NCBI RefSeq assembly: GCF_004323635.1
Contig: NZ_CP036515.1
Coordinates: forward strand, 2,853,501-2,917,500
Direction: 5' to 3'
DNA from: Lichenihabitans psoromatis
GTDB lineage: Bacteria > Pseudomonadota > Alphaproteobacteria > Rhizobiales > Beijerinckiaceae
Length of the DNA: 64,000 bases
Part shown: in pieces, positions 20,042-28,454 of the stretch
Numbering within the stretch: position 1 is the stretch's first letter
Layout of the letters: each line of letters begins with the position of its first letter
Translations under genes and position numbers: made by a program
Notes under the pieces: generated by a model
The model's input: the letters and a program-made list of their open reading frames with translations, nothing else
The model's database searches: none
What the model was told of the DNA's origin: nothing

Positions 20042-20515
20042 ATGACGAGGACGCCTGCCGCTCTCTTGGCTGAAGACGCTCCGGCTCGCATCAAGCCCAG
20101 CAACTATCCCGAGCCTTTTGCTTCTCTCATGGCAGGGCGGGTCAAGCGACCGTTAGGAGACGTGTTTGGGCTGATCAACTTCGGAGTGAACCTAACGCGA
20201 TTGCCTCCTGGTGCCGTTTCGGCCTTGCACCATCAACATTCTCGTCAGGATGAATTCGTCTACATCCTCGAAGGAACTCCGACCTTGATCACAGATGCAG
20301 GCGAAACAGAGCTTTCGCCTGGGATGGTTGCCGGCTTTCCAGCATCGGGGACGGCGCATCACCTCGAAAATCGATCAACTGTTGATTGCGTCATCCTTGA
20401 GATTGGGGATCGAACGAGCGCCGACGCCGTGAGCTACCCTGTTGACGATCTCCAGGCAGTATTGGGCCCAGACGGGACATGGCGTTTCACGCACAAGGAC
20501 GGCAATCCCTACTGA
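20042..20515 (+). CDS. Cupin-domain protein
   Basis: A 157-residue single-domain cupin. Cupin motif 1 is HHQHSRQDEFVYILEGTPTL (His, His, Glu metal ligands) and motif 2 is PGMVAGFPASGTAHHLEN with a His. Such small cupins bind a metal and act as isomerases, dioxygenases or sugar/aromatic-binding proteins; substrate unknown. The frame opens at 20000, but the ATG at 20042 with GGAGACG upstream fits better. It stands alone, pointing at a convergent monooxygenase gene. Confidence 0.8.
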   Translation: MTRTPAALLAEDAPARIKPSNYPEPFASLMAGRVKRPLGDVFGLINFGVNLTRLPPGAVSALHHQHSRQDEFVYILEGTPTLITDAGETELSPGMVAGFPASGTAHHLENRSTVDCVILEIGDRTSADAVSYPVDDLQAVLGPDGTWRFTHKDGNPY

Positions 20516-20658
20516 GACGTCCAGGCGTCGCGGTCGAAATCGGTGGCCTTGGTCGACGTCCAAACAGGCCCCAGACGCGGTCCTGATCGAAGATGTTGAA
20601 ATGGCTCCCGCCCGTGCGGCCGGCGCGCCGTCGGTCGCATCCGGCGGCCTGCGTCGCG

Positions 20659-22344
20659 CTAGTCCGCCTTCACGACGTCGAGGTCACGAGCAGCGAACAC
20701 ATGCGCGCAATAGGCCGTGAGAAGCTTTGGCCGATCGGCGGGCCCGCGAAAAGCCACGTGTCCGTCTGGACGGACAAGCACAAGGACCGGCTTTCCCCCG
20801 AGCCCGTAGGCGGCGTGCGCCTTGCTGTCGAGGTCGGACAAGACAGGGATATCCTTATTGCCAAACAAGGCCGCGGCGAGCACCAAACGTGGCCGGACGT
20901 TTTTCCACGGTGCCACGGCCCGGATCGCATCGAGAAGAACGCTCTGCGCGTCGGACGAACGGCCATCGAAACACAGGAGTGCCCAGCCCGTCGTGCATCC
21001 GTCGGGGTTGTAGAGGAAGCGGAAGAGCGTCGTCGTCTCGCCGCGATGCGTGACTTCCGCGTCAGGGGCCCGCTCGCCCGGCTTCGTGCCTCGCTGCAGA
21101 AGCTGGTCTAATCCGGCGAGATCGTCCGCATTCAGCAAGCTCTTCGGATAACTGACTGACATCTGCTGAAGGTCATCGGTTCCTTGAAGGAGTGAACCGA
21201 TTCCGGGTATCGCCTTGGCGGCGAGCCCGAGTGCGGCGTCCATGACGGGCCCGCGATACACGGTGCGCCGGAAGCCCTTGGCTTGTTGGTCGCTAAGGCG
21301 GGCGTGTTCACCCCCGCGTTCGCCGTCATAGGAGTCAAGGACCACCGATGCAGCCTCGCCTCGCATCGTCATCGCAAGCCGCCAAGCGATTTCGACCGCA
21401 TCGTGCAGCCCAGCGTTCATGCCCTGTCCGCCAATCGGCAGGGAGAGGTGCCCGGCGTCGCCCGCCAGAAAAACGCGGCCGCTGGCATAGCCCGGTGATA
21501 CGCCATACTGGAAGCGGCTGTGGGTCAGCCACTGTGGGTCAGTCAGCGTGAGGGTCTCGTCGCCCGTGACCTCGCGGGCGATCGCCTGGATCTCATCGAG
21601 CGTCGGGTCGCGGTCGGGAACGCCCGCGTCGTCAGCCAGGAAGAACAGCCTGTGGTACCCGCCCCAAACCGGCATGACGCCGCAGAATCCCCGCTTGTAG
21701 TAGAAGAACCACAGCTGGTCCGGTGCCATCGATCGGCGCCACGACAGTTTGGCGTCGGCCTGTCGATTCATACAGTCTTTCAATTTCTCGGTCTTGAAAT
21801 CGAGACCAATGATGGGCCGGACAGTGCTCCGGGCGCCATCCGCCGCAACGACATAGCGACAGCGCCGCCGCTCCTCCGAGCCGTCATCCCCGCGCTTGGT
21901 CGTGACTGTCACGCCCGTCTCGTCAGACGAGATGTCGACCACTTTACAACCCCGCACCAACTTCCCGCCGCGCGCCGTGAACGTCGCGGTCAGCGTGCTT
22001 TCGATCACGTCCTGCCCACTGTAGAGAACCTGCGGGTAGGGGCTCGCAACGTCGTCGATCTGGATCGGAGTCGTCGGGATGCCATTCATGAAGAAGTTGA
22101 TCTGATCGATCGCATAGGCCCGCTCGGCGATGAGGTCGCGGAGGCCAACGCTGGCCAGCAGTTCCTGCGGCCGCGCCCAAAGATTGTTGGCGCGCGAGTA
22201 GGCTCGCTGTTCGGTGCGTTCCTCCAACAGCAGGCAGGCGACACCATGGTGGCGAAGGGCACATCCCGTCGTCAAGCCGACGGGGCCGGCGCCGATGACG
22301 ATCACGTCGACATCGTAGGCCGGCATGTCTTGGCTGGCAGGCAT
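20659..22344 (-). CDS. FAD-dependent aromatic-ring hydroxylase (PheA/TfdB type)
   Basis: A 561-residue flavoprotein monooxygenase. The N-terminal Rossmann motif is VIVIGAGPVGLTTG (near residue 15), the second FAD motif is GRVFLAGDAGHLSLPIGGQG, and the last ~140 residues match the thioredoxin-like C-terminal domain of phenol hydroxylase/TfdB-type enzymes. It would hydroxylate a phenolic substrate with NAD(P)H and O2. The start is the ATG 2 bp after the MarR stop; the longer frame overlaps marR. Co-transcribed with the MarR gene, which probably controls it. Confidence 0.88.
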   Translation of the reverse strand: MPASQDMPAYDVDVIVIGAGPVGLTTGCALRHHGVACLLLEERTEQRAYSRANNLWARPQELLASVGLRDLIAERAYAIDQINFFMNGIPTTPIQIDDVASPYPQVLYSGQDVIESTLTATFTARGGKLVRGCKVVDISSDETGVTVTTKRGDDGSEERRRCRYVVAADGARSTVRPIIGLDFKTEKLKDCMNRQADAKLSWRRSMAPDQLWFFYYKRGFCGVMPVWGGYHRLFFLADDAGVPDRDPTLDEIQAIAREVTGDETLTLTDPQWLTHSRFQYGVSPGYASGRVFLAGDAGHLSLPIGGQGMNAGLHDAVEIAWRLAMTMRGEAASVVLDSYDGERGGEHARLSDQQAKGFRRTVYRGPVMDAALGLAAKAIPGIGSLLQGTDDLQQMSVSYPKSLLNADDLAGLDQLLQRGTKPGERAPDAEVTHRGETTTLFRFLYNPDGCTTGWALLCFDGRSSDAQSVLLDAIRAVAPWKNVRPRLVLAAALFGNKDIPVLSDLDSKAHAAYGLGGKPVLVLVRPDGHVAFRGPADRPKLLTAYCAHVFAARDLDVVKAD

Positions 22345-22346
22345 GA

Positions 22347-22865
22347 TCAGGTTCCTTGCTTGGAGATGTTGGCAGCCGCGCTCGGTCTTTGGAGGTGCCC
22401 GTCCAAGCGCGTCTGAAGCGTCCGGAGCAGCGCGGCCGCGGCCTCGATCTCCTCGGCCGACAAATCTGCGGCCAAGCCGTCGAACCACCGTTCCTGCCGC
22501 TCGATCGCGGCCGCATAGGCGAGCTGGCCCCGCTCTGTCATCACCACGAGGTGCGCGCGACGATGGTGTGGATTGAGTTCGAGGCGGACCAGCCCGTCGG
22601 CGTTCATCTCGTCGACCAGCCGTTGCACAGCTTGACGCGTCAGGCCCATGTTGCGAGCGATGTGAGCGACCGGCAGGAGCGTCGGCGAGAGCGCGATCGC
22701 ACCGAGCACCTGCCAGCGTGCGCTGGTCAGTCCGAGATCGCCAACCAGCGTATCGCCTGCGGCCAGCAGGTCGCCGTTCAAACGGAAGAGTTCAATCACG
22801 AGACCCGTCAGGGCTCGCCTCGGCCGGTCAGAGTCGTCGGGTCGGGGCAGGGGCGCTTGGCTCAC
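22347..22865 (-). CDS. MarR family transcriptional regulator
   Basis: A 172-residue MarR-type winged-helix protein (LGLTSARWQVLGAIALSP, then VAHIARNMGLTRQAVQRLVD recognition helix, wing HHRRAHLVVMTERG). It is followed 2 bp later by the FAD monooxygenase gene, so it is likely an aromatic-responsive repressor of its own operon. Two tandem dyads lie directly upstream of its start. Confidence 0.9.
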   Translation of the reverse strand: MSQAPLPRPDDSDRPRRALTGLVIELFRLNGDLLAAGDTLVGDLGLTSARWQVLGAIALSPTLLPVAHIARNMGLTRQAVQRLVDEMNADGLVRLELNPHHRRAHLVVMTERGQLAYAAAIERQERWFDGLAADLSAEEIEAAAALLRTLQTRLDGHLQRPSAAANISKQGT

Positions 22866-22881
22866 CCCCTCGATCTATAAG

Positions 22882-22916
22882 TTGACAGCATATTGTCAAG
22901 TAGACAGTTTGTTGTC
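22882..22916. promoter_or_regulatory. Tandem MarR-type operators
   Basis: TTGACA-GCATAT-TGTCAA (22882-22899) is a perfect 6-bp inverted repeat with 6-bp spacer. A second dyad GACA-GTTTGT-TGTC (22903-22916) has the same spacer and its centre is 19 bp away, about two helical turns. They begin 16 bp upstream of the marR start, where repression of the marR-monooxygenase operon would occur. Confidence 0.6.
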
Positions 22917-23066
22917 GATAGGGCGTCGCTTTTGCCAGGAGCCGCACTCTTGGGCCGCCAGACCTGGAATCTTTAAATGCCTCTGATCGGGCCGCCCACC
23001 AAAGAGCAAACGATTGTCGAAGGTCGGTTATCCATTTCCGCGAATGCCTGTTACGGGTGGACTGGT

Positions 23067-24041
23067 TTAGAGGCGGAAGAGTTTGCGTGCATTGCCGTGG
23101 AAGATCTTTTCACGGTCCGCGGCACTGAGCGGGCTATTCTCGACAGCCGCCGTGAACCTCTCTGCCAGGGCTAGCGGATAATCGGTCGCGTAAAGAATGC
23201 GGTCGGCACCGATCGCCAGCGTCGTGCCGATCAACGACACTGCGGAGAGGTTGCCGCTCGTCGTCACCATCATGTTCTTCGCGACGTAATGCGAAATCGG
23301 TAGTTTCGGTGACTGTGCCCCCGTCTGCATCCAAATCTGATCGGCGCGATCGAGATGGAACGGAATGAGCTCTCCCATATGGCCGAGGATAAGGGTGAGG
23401 TTGGGGAAACGGTCAAACAGACCACTGAAGATGAGCCGAAGCGCGTGAAGTCCCGTATCGGCACCCCAGCCCCAGCCCGGTCCCGCGAGGCCAGGATAGC
23501 CCTCGTAAGCCTTGGCGGCTTCAGGGGTCAGGATGCCGGGGTGCAAATAGATGGGGACGTCGAGCTCAGCCACCGCTTCCCAAAACGGAAGATATTTCGG
23601 AAGGTCGAGATAGTCCCCCTGTGTTTGGCCGTTGATCAAAGCGCCTGCAAAGCCGGGGATCGTCATGCACCGCCGCAATTCGGCAATGGACGCTGGAACG
23701 TCCTGCATGGCCAGCGTCGCCCACCCCATGAAGCGGTCGGGATGGGCGGCAATCCGCTCTGCTAGAAAAGCGTTGAGGCGCTGGGCCATCATCACGGCGC
23801 GGACGCGGTCCGGATCGAGTTGGGGACTGCCGCCGTTGTAGTAAGACAGAATGGCGGTTCTGATGCCAAGCGCGTCCATATCGGCCAGACGCCCCGTATC
23901 GACGTCAGTCAACCGAGCCATCACGGCCGTCATGGCGGCACTGCCGAAGTGGTCATTCGGTCCCGCCAACATCCGAAAATAGGGATCTTGTCCGGCGTCG
24001 AGGACGTGTTCCTCCAAAGCAATTTTCGTGATCTCAGCCAT
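23067..24041 (-). CDS. Amidohydrolase-2 family protein, resorcylate/dihydroxybenzoate decarboxylase-like
   Basis: A 324-residue TIM-barrel protein of the ACMSD/gamma-resorcylate decarboxylase group. The metal-binding motif at the N-terminus is ALEEHV, followed by IYLHPG, ILGHMGELIPF and LYATDYP with the barrel Asp. Family members decarboxylate (or reversibly carboxylate) hydroxybenzoates. It is divergent from a TetR gene, and lies near a phenol-hydroxylase-like enzyme and a cupin, consistent with aromatic catabolism. The exact substrate is not predictable. Confidence 0.85.
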   Translation of the reverse strand: MAEITKIALEEHVLDAGQDPYFRMLAGPNDHFGSAAMTAVMARLTDVDTGRLADMDALGIRTAILSYYNGGSPQLDPDRVRAVMMAQRLNAFLAERIAAHPDRFMGWATLAMQDVPASIAELRRCMTIPGFAGALINGQTQGDYLDLPKYLPFWEAVAELDVPIYLHPGILTPEAAKAYEGYPGLAGPGWGWGADTGLHALRLIFSGLFDRFPNLTLILGHMGELIPFHLDRADQIWMQTGAQSPKLPISHYVAKNMMVTTSGNLSAVSLIGTTLAIGADRILYATDYPLALAERFTAAVENSPLSAADREKIFHGNARKLFRL

Positions 24042-24065
24042 TGCGTTCGCTCCAACAAGTTTATA

Positions 24066-24085
24066 TTAACCTGCCAGTTAGTTAA
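24066..24085. promoter_or_regulatory. Candidate TetR operator between divergent genes
   Basis: TTAAC-N10-GTTAA, with an inner TAAC-N6-GTTA dyad, lies in the 63-bp gap between the decarboxylase-like gene and the tetR gene. The A+T-rich stretch could also hold the promoters. Confidence 0.4.
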
Positions 24086-24104
24086 TTAAGGAACATGTGT
24101 CAAG

Positions 24105-24776
24105 ATGAACTCCGCGTCTCGAACGATCGACACTCCGACGACGTTATTGGAGCCAGACACTGGCGATCCGCTGCGCCGTCGTCCTGGCCGGCCGGCGGGC
24201 CGAGGAGACACGCGCGGGCTTCTGATCGATGCCGCTCTAGTTTTGTTTGCTCAACAGGGCATTGCGACCACAACTCTCCGCATGATCGCGACTGAGGTCG
24301 GTGTGACGCCCGCAATGGCGCATTATCACTTCAAAGGCAGGGAACAGCTGATCGACGCGCTCGTCGCGGAGCGTCTCCTGCCGGTTAGCCTCCGCATCGA
24401 CGAAGTCCTCGACGCGGACGACGCCGCTCCGCTCGTCTTCGTGTCCCGCTTGATCCATCGCCTTCTTGAGATCGTCGCGGAGTGCCCGTGGTGGGCGCCG
24501 CTTTGGGTTCGTGAAATTCTCAGCGAAGGCGGGCTCCTGACGGAACGCGTTCACGCCAGATTGGGCGAAGCGGGCCGTCAGAAATGGGCGAAGCGCGTGG
24601 CCGAGTGGCAGCGGCAAGGCGTGATGAACAAGGACGTCGAGCCTGATCTCGTCTTCGTCTCGATCATGGGGCTCACGCTCCTGCCGCTTGCCGGAACCTT
24701 GAACCGATCGAACCTGGCGAGCAGCGATCAACTCGCGAAGCACGTGCTCACAATCCTGGGGCGAGGATTGTTCTGA
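24105..24776 (+). CDS. TetR family transcriptional regulator
   Basis: A 223-residue regulator. An N-terminal tail is followed by the TetR helix-turn-helix (ALVLFAQQGIATTTLRMIA, then VGVTPAMAHYHFKGREQLID) and a C-terminal ligand domain ending near GTLNRS. It is transcribed divergently from the decarboxylase-like gene and probably represses it and itself through the dyad between them. The 130 bp after it, up to the convergent pcp gene, contain no gene. Confidence 0.9.
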   Translation: MNSASRTIDTPTTLLEPDTGDPLRRRPGRPAGRGDTRGLLIDAALVLFAQQGIATTTLRMIATEVGVTPAMAHYHFKGREQLIDALVAERLLPVSLRIDEVLDADDAAPLVFVSRLIHRLLEIVAECPWWAPLWVREILSEGGLLTERVHARLGEAGRQKWAKRVAEWQRQGVMNKDVEPDLVFVSIMGLTLLPLAGTLNRSNLASSDQLAKHVLTILGRGLF

Positions 24777-24906
24777 CGTTTCGTTGAGACAACAGAGCAC
24801 CAGTCGATCGTCTTGTGCATGCAATGACGAGCGTCATCGTTTTAGTGGCGATGCATCGCGCCTGTAAAAGACTGGTTGCGAACAACTAACTGATTTGTTG
24901 AACCGT

Positions 24907-25572
24907 TCAGTAATTAAACCCTGGCCTGCGGTGATCCTGCTCGACCGTGGCGGCAGTGCGGATCGCGTGTTTCACGGCGGATGTCATCAGGTCAATGCTC
25001 ATCGAGGGCATTTCGACAAACGGATAGACTTGTTTTGCAACAAAGGAGGGGTGGGCGGGCACGTGAATGAAGCCCGCGCGCGTCGCCATGCCCTTCTCGG
25101 CGATCAAATGCAGCACCGTGTACATCATTTGGTTGCAGAGATAGGTCGACGGCGAATTCGATACTTTGGCCGGAATGCCGGAGGCGCGAAGCTGGTCCGC
25201 GATGGTCTTGACCGGCAGGGTGGCCAGATGACCCGCCGGGCCGCCCTCGAACACCGGATGACCGCCATGCTGGGTTCCAACATTGTCGGCGATGGGAAAG
25301 TCCATCACGTTCGCGGCGATGCGCTCCACCGCGATCACCGACAGGCCGGGCGCGACCCCGAGGCTGATCCAGAGATCGGGCTTGTGGTCATCCAGCGTGG
25401 CGCTCGTGAGGGCGGCAAGCTTGCCTGAGTCGACCGGCATCTGGATGGCGATGAGGTCTCCCTCGATGTCGTTGGCGGCCCGTAACTCGGCCAGGACGTC
25501 GAGCGTCGGGTTTTCGGTCCCGTGTGCGAAAGGCTCGAAACCCGTGACGACGATTTTCAGCGGGTGGTTCAT
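24907..25572 (-). CDS. pcp: Pyrrolidone-carboxylate peptidase (pyroglutamyl peptidase I)
   Basis: A 221-residue C15 peptidase that removes N-terminal pyroglutamate from peptides in the cytoplasm. The catalytic triad is visible: Glu in AVERIAANVMDF, Cys in STYLCNQMMY and His in GFIHVPAHPS. The start MNHPLKIVVTGFEPF is typical of the family. The ATG at 25572 overlaps the stop of the DppF-type gene (ATGA); the longer frame is spurious. It is the last gene of the system 3 importer operon, which implies that pyroglutamyl peptides are imported. Confidence 0.93.
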   Translation of the reverse strand: MNHPLKIVVTGFEPFAHGTENPTLDVLAELRAANDIEGDLIAIQMPVDSGKLAALTSATLDDHKPDLWISLGVAPGLSVIAVERIAANVMDFPIADNVGTQHGGHPVFEGGPAGHLATLPVKTIADQLRASGIPAKVSNSPSTYLCNQMMYTVLHLIAEKGMATRAGFIHVPAHPSFVAKQVYPFVEMPSMSIDLMTSAVKHAIRTAATVEQDHRRPGFNY

Positions 25573-26573
25573 GGCGATCCTCCGTGGGCGTCCGGCCCGT
25601 TGAGATAACAGGCCGCCTGATGGTCTGGCGCGACATCGATCATCGCGGGGCGTCGCTTGTCGCAGGGGTCGAAGCGCATCGGGCAACGCGGCTCGAACGG
25701 GCAGGCATCGGGCTTCACGGCACCAACGCTGTCGCCCTCGATCTGGCCGAGACCCTCGACCCGCATGCGACGGGGATCGGCGATCGGGATCGCACGCAGG
25801 AGAGCGGCCGTATAGGGATGGCGCGGCTCGCGACAGACCGCATCGGCGGGTCCGATTTCGACGATCTGCCCGAGATACATCACCGCGACCCTATCGCAGA
25901 TGCGCCTGATCACCCCGAGATCATGCGAGATGAAGATGTAGGACAGCCCGAACTGCCGCTGCAGATCCAGGATGAGCCGCAGGATCTGGGCCCGGATCGA
26001 GACGTCCAGTGCCGATACGGCCTCATCGAAGACGATGATGTCCGGCTGCAGCATCAGGGCACGCGCGATGGCGATCCGCTGACACTGGCCACCCGAAAAC
26101 TCGTGCGGATAGCGATCCTCATGCTCGGGCCGTAATCCTACGAGGCCAAGCAGTCGACGGGCCTCGGCCCGTCGACTGGCGGTGGTGCCGAGCCCCTGGA
26201 GCCGCATCGGCTCGGCGATGTTGATCCCGATTGGCATGCGCGGGTTGAGGGACGACAACGCGTCCTGGAACACCACCTGAATGCGGCGGCGCATCTCCCG
26301 TTTCCGGCGCTCCGGCGCATGCGTGAAATCGACACCGTCGATGCGGACCTGCCCGGCATCGGGGTCGAGGAGCGAGAGAACGAGCCGCGACAGGGTCGAC
26401 TTGCCGCAACCGCTCTCGCCGACCAGCCCAAGGGTTTCGCCACGACGAAGCGTGAAATCGACACCGGCGACGGCTTTCACGCCGCCTCCTCGAGCCCCGA
26501 ATGACTTCGACAGCCCCACCACCTCGAGAAGGGTGTCGGACAGAGGTTTGTCAGACAGTGTCGCGTCAGACAT
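25569..26573 (-). CDS. DppF-type peptide ABC ATPase, system 3
   Basis: A 334-residue ATPase: Walker A GESGCGKST, signature FSGGQCQR, Walker B IIVFDEAVSALD, FISHDLGVI and cap ACPFEPRCPM. Walker B ends DEA instead of the usual DEP; the catalytic Glu is kept. It starts at the ATG 8 bp inside the DppD-type gene. The long frame to 26936 is antisense-like noise over that gene. Its stop overlaps the pcp start. Confidence 0.9.
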   Translation of the reverse strand: MSDATLSDKPLSDTLLEVVGLSKSFGARGGGVKAVAGVDFTLRRGETLGLVGESGCGKSTLSRLVLSLLDPDAGQVRIDGVDFTHAPERRKREMRRRIQVVFQDALSSLNPRMPIGINIAEPMRLQGLGTTASRRAEARRLLGLVGLRPEHEDRYPHEFSGGQCQRIAIARALMLQPDIIVFDEAVSALDVSIRAQILRLILDLQRQFGLSYIFISHDLGVIRRICDRVAVMYLGQIVEIGPADAVCREPRHPYTAALLRAIPIADPRRMRVEGLGQIEGDSVGAVKPDACPFEPRCPMRFDPCDKRRPAMIDVAPDHQAACYLNGPDAHGGSP

Positions 26574-27555
26574 GTGCCTGATCCTGTTCAACCAGGATGC
26601 AGGCGGCCTCGTGGCTGGACGAAATCGCCCTGAGTGGCTGATCCTGGCGGCGACAGATCTCCTGGACGGATGGGCAGCGCGGCGAGAAGCGACAACCGAC
26701 GGGCGGGTGCCGCAAGTCTGGAGCGCTGCCGCCGATGGGTTCCAACGGCTCGCTCCTGTCGTCCTCGATCCCAGCCACGCAGGCCAGCAGCGCTTTCGTG
26801 TAGGGGTGGCGCGGGTCATGAAACAGCGTGTCGACGTCGGCCCGCTCGACGATGCGCCCCGCATACATGACCAGAACCTCGTCAGCCATGCTGGCCACAA
26901 CGCCGAGGTCGTGAGTAATGAGCAGCAACGACGCACCCATGTCGCGCTGCAGATCGTGCAGGAGCCGCAGGATCTTGGCCTGGATAGTCACGTCCAGCGC
27001 CGTGGTTGGTTCGTCGGCGATGATGATCTTGGGCGAACAACTGATGGCCGCCGCGATCAGCACCCGTTGCCGCATGCCGCCGCTGAAATGGTGCGGATAG
27101 TCATGAACGCGGCGAGACGCCTCCGTCACGCCGACCCGCGTCAGCAGGTCGATGGCGGTGCGGTCCGCCTCGGCGCGCGACATTGGTTTGTGGGCCTGCA
27201 GGGTTTCTGTGATCTGCTGACCGATCGTGAGCGCGGGGTTGAGCGAGGTCAGCGGATCCTGAAAGATCATCCCGATCGCGGCGCCGCGCACATGCTCCAT
27301 GTCGCTTTCGCTCAAGCCGAGCAGATCGCGACCATCGAGCGTCACTGTACCGCCGATGATCCGGCCCGGCGCATCGATGAGGCGCATCAACGACAGAGCA
27401 GTTGCGGACTTGCCGCATCCGGACTCGCCCACGAGAGCGGTGGTTCGGCCGGGCAGGAGCGCGAAGCTGACGCCGTCGACGACGGTCGCGCCGGCGCGAT
27501 CGTCACCGAAGCGGGTGCGTAGATCCTCGACTGCGAGGCTGATCGGTGCGCTCAT
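26566..27555 (-). CDS. DppD-type peptide ABC ATPase, system 3
   Basis: A 329-residue ATPase with Walker A GESGCGKSA, signature FSGGMRQR, Walker B IIIADEPTTALD, LITHDLGVV and cap GCRFSPRCPS. The ATG at 27555 overlaps the DppC-type stop (ATGA). It pairs with the following DppF-type ATPase to power import. Confidence 0.92.
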   Translation of the reverse strand: MSAPISLAVEDLRTRFGDDRAGATVVDGVSFALLPGRTTALVGESGCGKSATALSLMRLIDAPGRIIGGTVTLDGRDLLGLSESDMEHVRGAAIGMIFQDPLTSLNPALTIGQQITETLQAHKPMSRAEADRTAIDLLTRVGVTEASRRVHDYPHHFSGGMRQRVLIAAAISCSPKIIIADEPTTALDVTIQAKILRLLHDLQRDMGASLLLITHDLGVVASMADEVLVMYAGRIVERADVDTLFHDPRHPYTKALLACVAGIEDDRSEPLEPIGGSAPDLRHPPVGCRFSPRCPSVQEICRRQDQPLRAISSSHEAACILVEQDQAHV

Positions 27556-28454
27556 CGCCGAAGTGTCCGGGGATCGAGGGCGTCGCGGATGCCGTCTCCG
27601 AGGAAGTTGAACGCAAGGGACACAAACAGAATCGCGCATCCTGGCAGGATCGTGACATGCGGCGCCCGCCTCAGCACGACCCTGCCGTCCGCGACCATGG
27701 CGCCCCAATCGGCGGTGGGCGGCTGCACGCCGAGGCCAAGGAAGCTGAGGCCCGATCCAACGACGATCATCAACCCCATCAAGGTTGTGGCATAGACGAC
27801 GACGGGCGAAAAAACGTTCGGCAACACATAGCGCATCATGATGCTGGACCGCGTGCCGCCGGCCGCGCGCGCCGCCTCGATGAACGGCATAGGCACGACA
27901 CCCTCGGTCGCGGTGCGGGCTAGGCGAGCGAAATATGGGATCAGCACGATCGTGATCGCGATCATCTCGGTCAGCACGCCGGGTCGCATGGAACCCGCTA
28001 TGGCGATCGCGAGCAGCACCATCGGAAAGGCGAAGACCACGTCGAGGCAACGCATGATGATCTGGTCGACGAGGCCTCGCCAATAGCCCGCCACGAGGCC
28101 AAGACCAAGTCCAATGATGCCGGCCGTCACGGTCGGCACCACGCCGATCAGCATAGAGACGCGGCCACCGTAGAGGAGGCGGGCCAACATGTCCCGACCC
28201 TGCTGATCCGTCCCGAACGGGTGTCCTGCGGTTCCCATCGGTGCGTAACGGGCGAGATTATCGGCAACGTCCGGGCTGACGCCGGCGAGGATCGGGGCAA
28301 ACACGACCGCCGCCACCACGGTGGCGAGCAGGACGGCCGACACGAGCGCCCCACGATCCCGCGCGAAGGACTTGAGGCGCCAGAAGCGCGCTCGGGAGCC
28401 GACATGATCCCGCTGCGTCACATCGATCGGGGCCGAGGCGTCGAGCCCGCTCAT
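27552..28454 (-). CDS. DppC-type peptide ABC permease, system 3
   Basis: A 300-residue membrane permease with GTDQQGRDMLARLLYG and the coupling loop FIEAARAAGGTRSSI...YVLPNVFSP. About six hydrophobic segments. ATGA overlaps on both sides (28451-28454 and 27552-27555) show tight translational coupling with the neighbouring permease and ATPase genes. Confidence 0.92.
   Translation of the reverse strand: MSGLDASAPIDVTQRDHVGSRARFWRLKSFARDRGALVSAVLLATVVAAVVFAPILAGVSPDVADNLARYAPMGTAGHPFGTDQQGRDMLARLLYGGRVSMLIGVVPTVTAGIIGLGLGLVAGYWRGLVDQIIMRCLDVVFAFPMVLLAIAIAGSMRPGVLTEMIAITIVLIPYFARLARTATEGVVPMPFIEAARAAGGTRSSIMMRYVLPNVFSPVVVYATTLMGLMIVVGSGLSFLGLGVQPPTADWGAMVADGRVVLRRAPHVTILPGCAILFVSLAFNFLGDGIRDALDPRTLRR

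Noticed and set aside
24881..24899. AACAA...TTGTT repeat between the convergent tetR and pcp genes as a terminator
   Set aside because: Arms are only 5 A/T-rich bp and no T-run follows; too weak to call.
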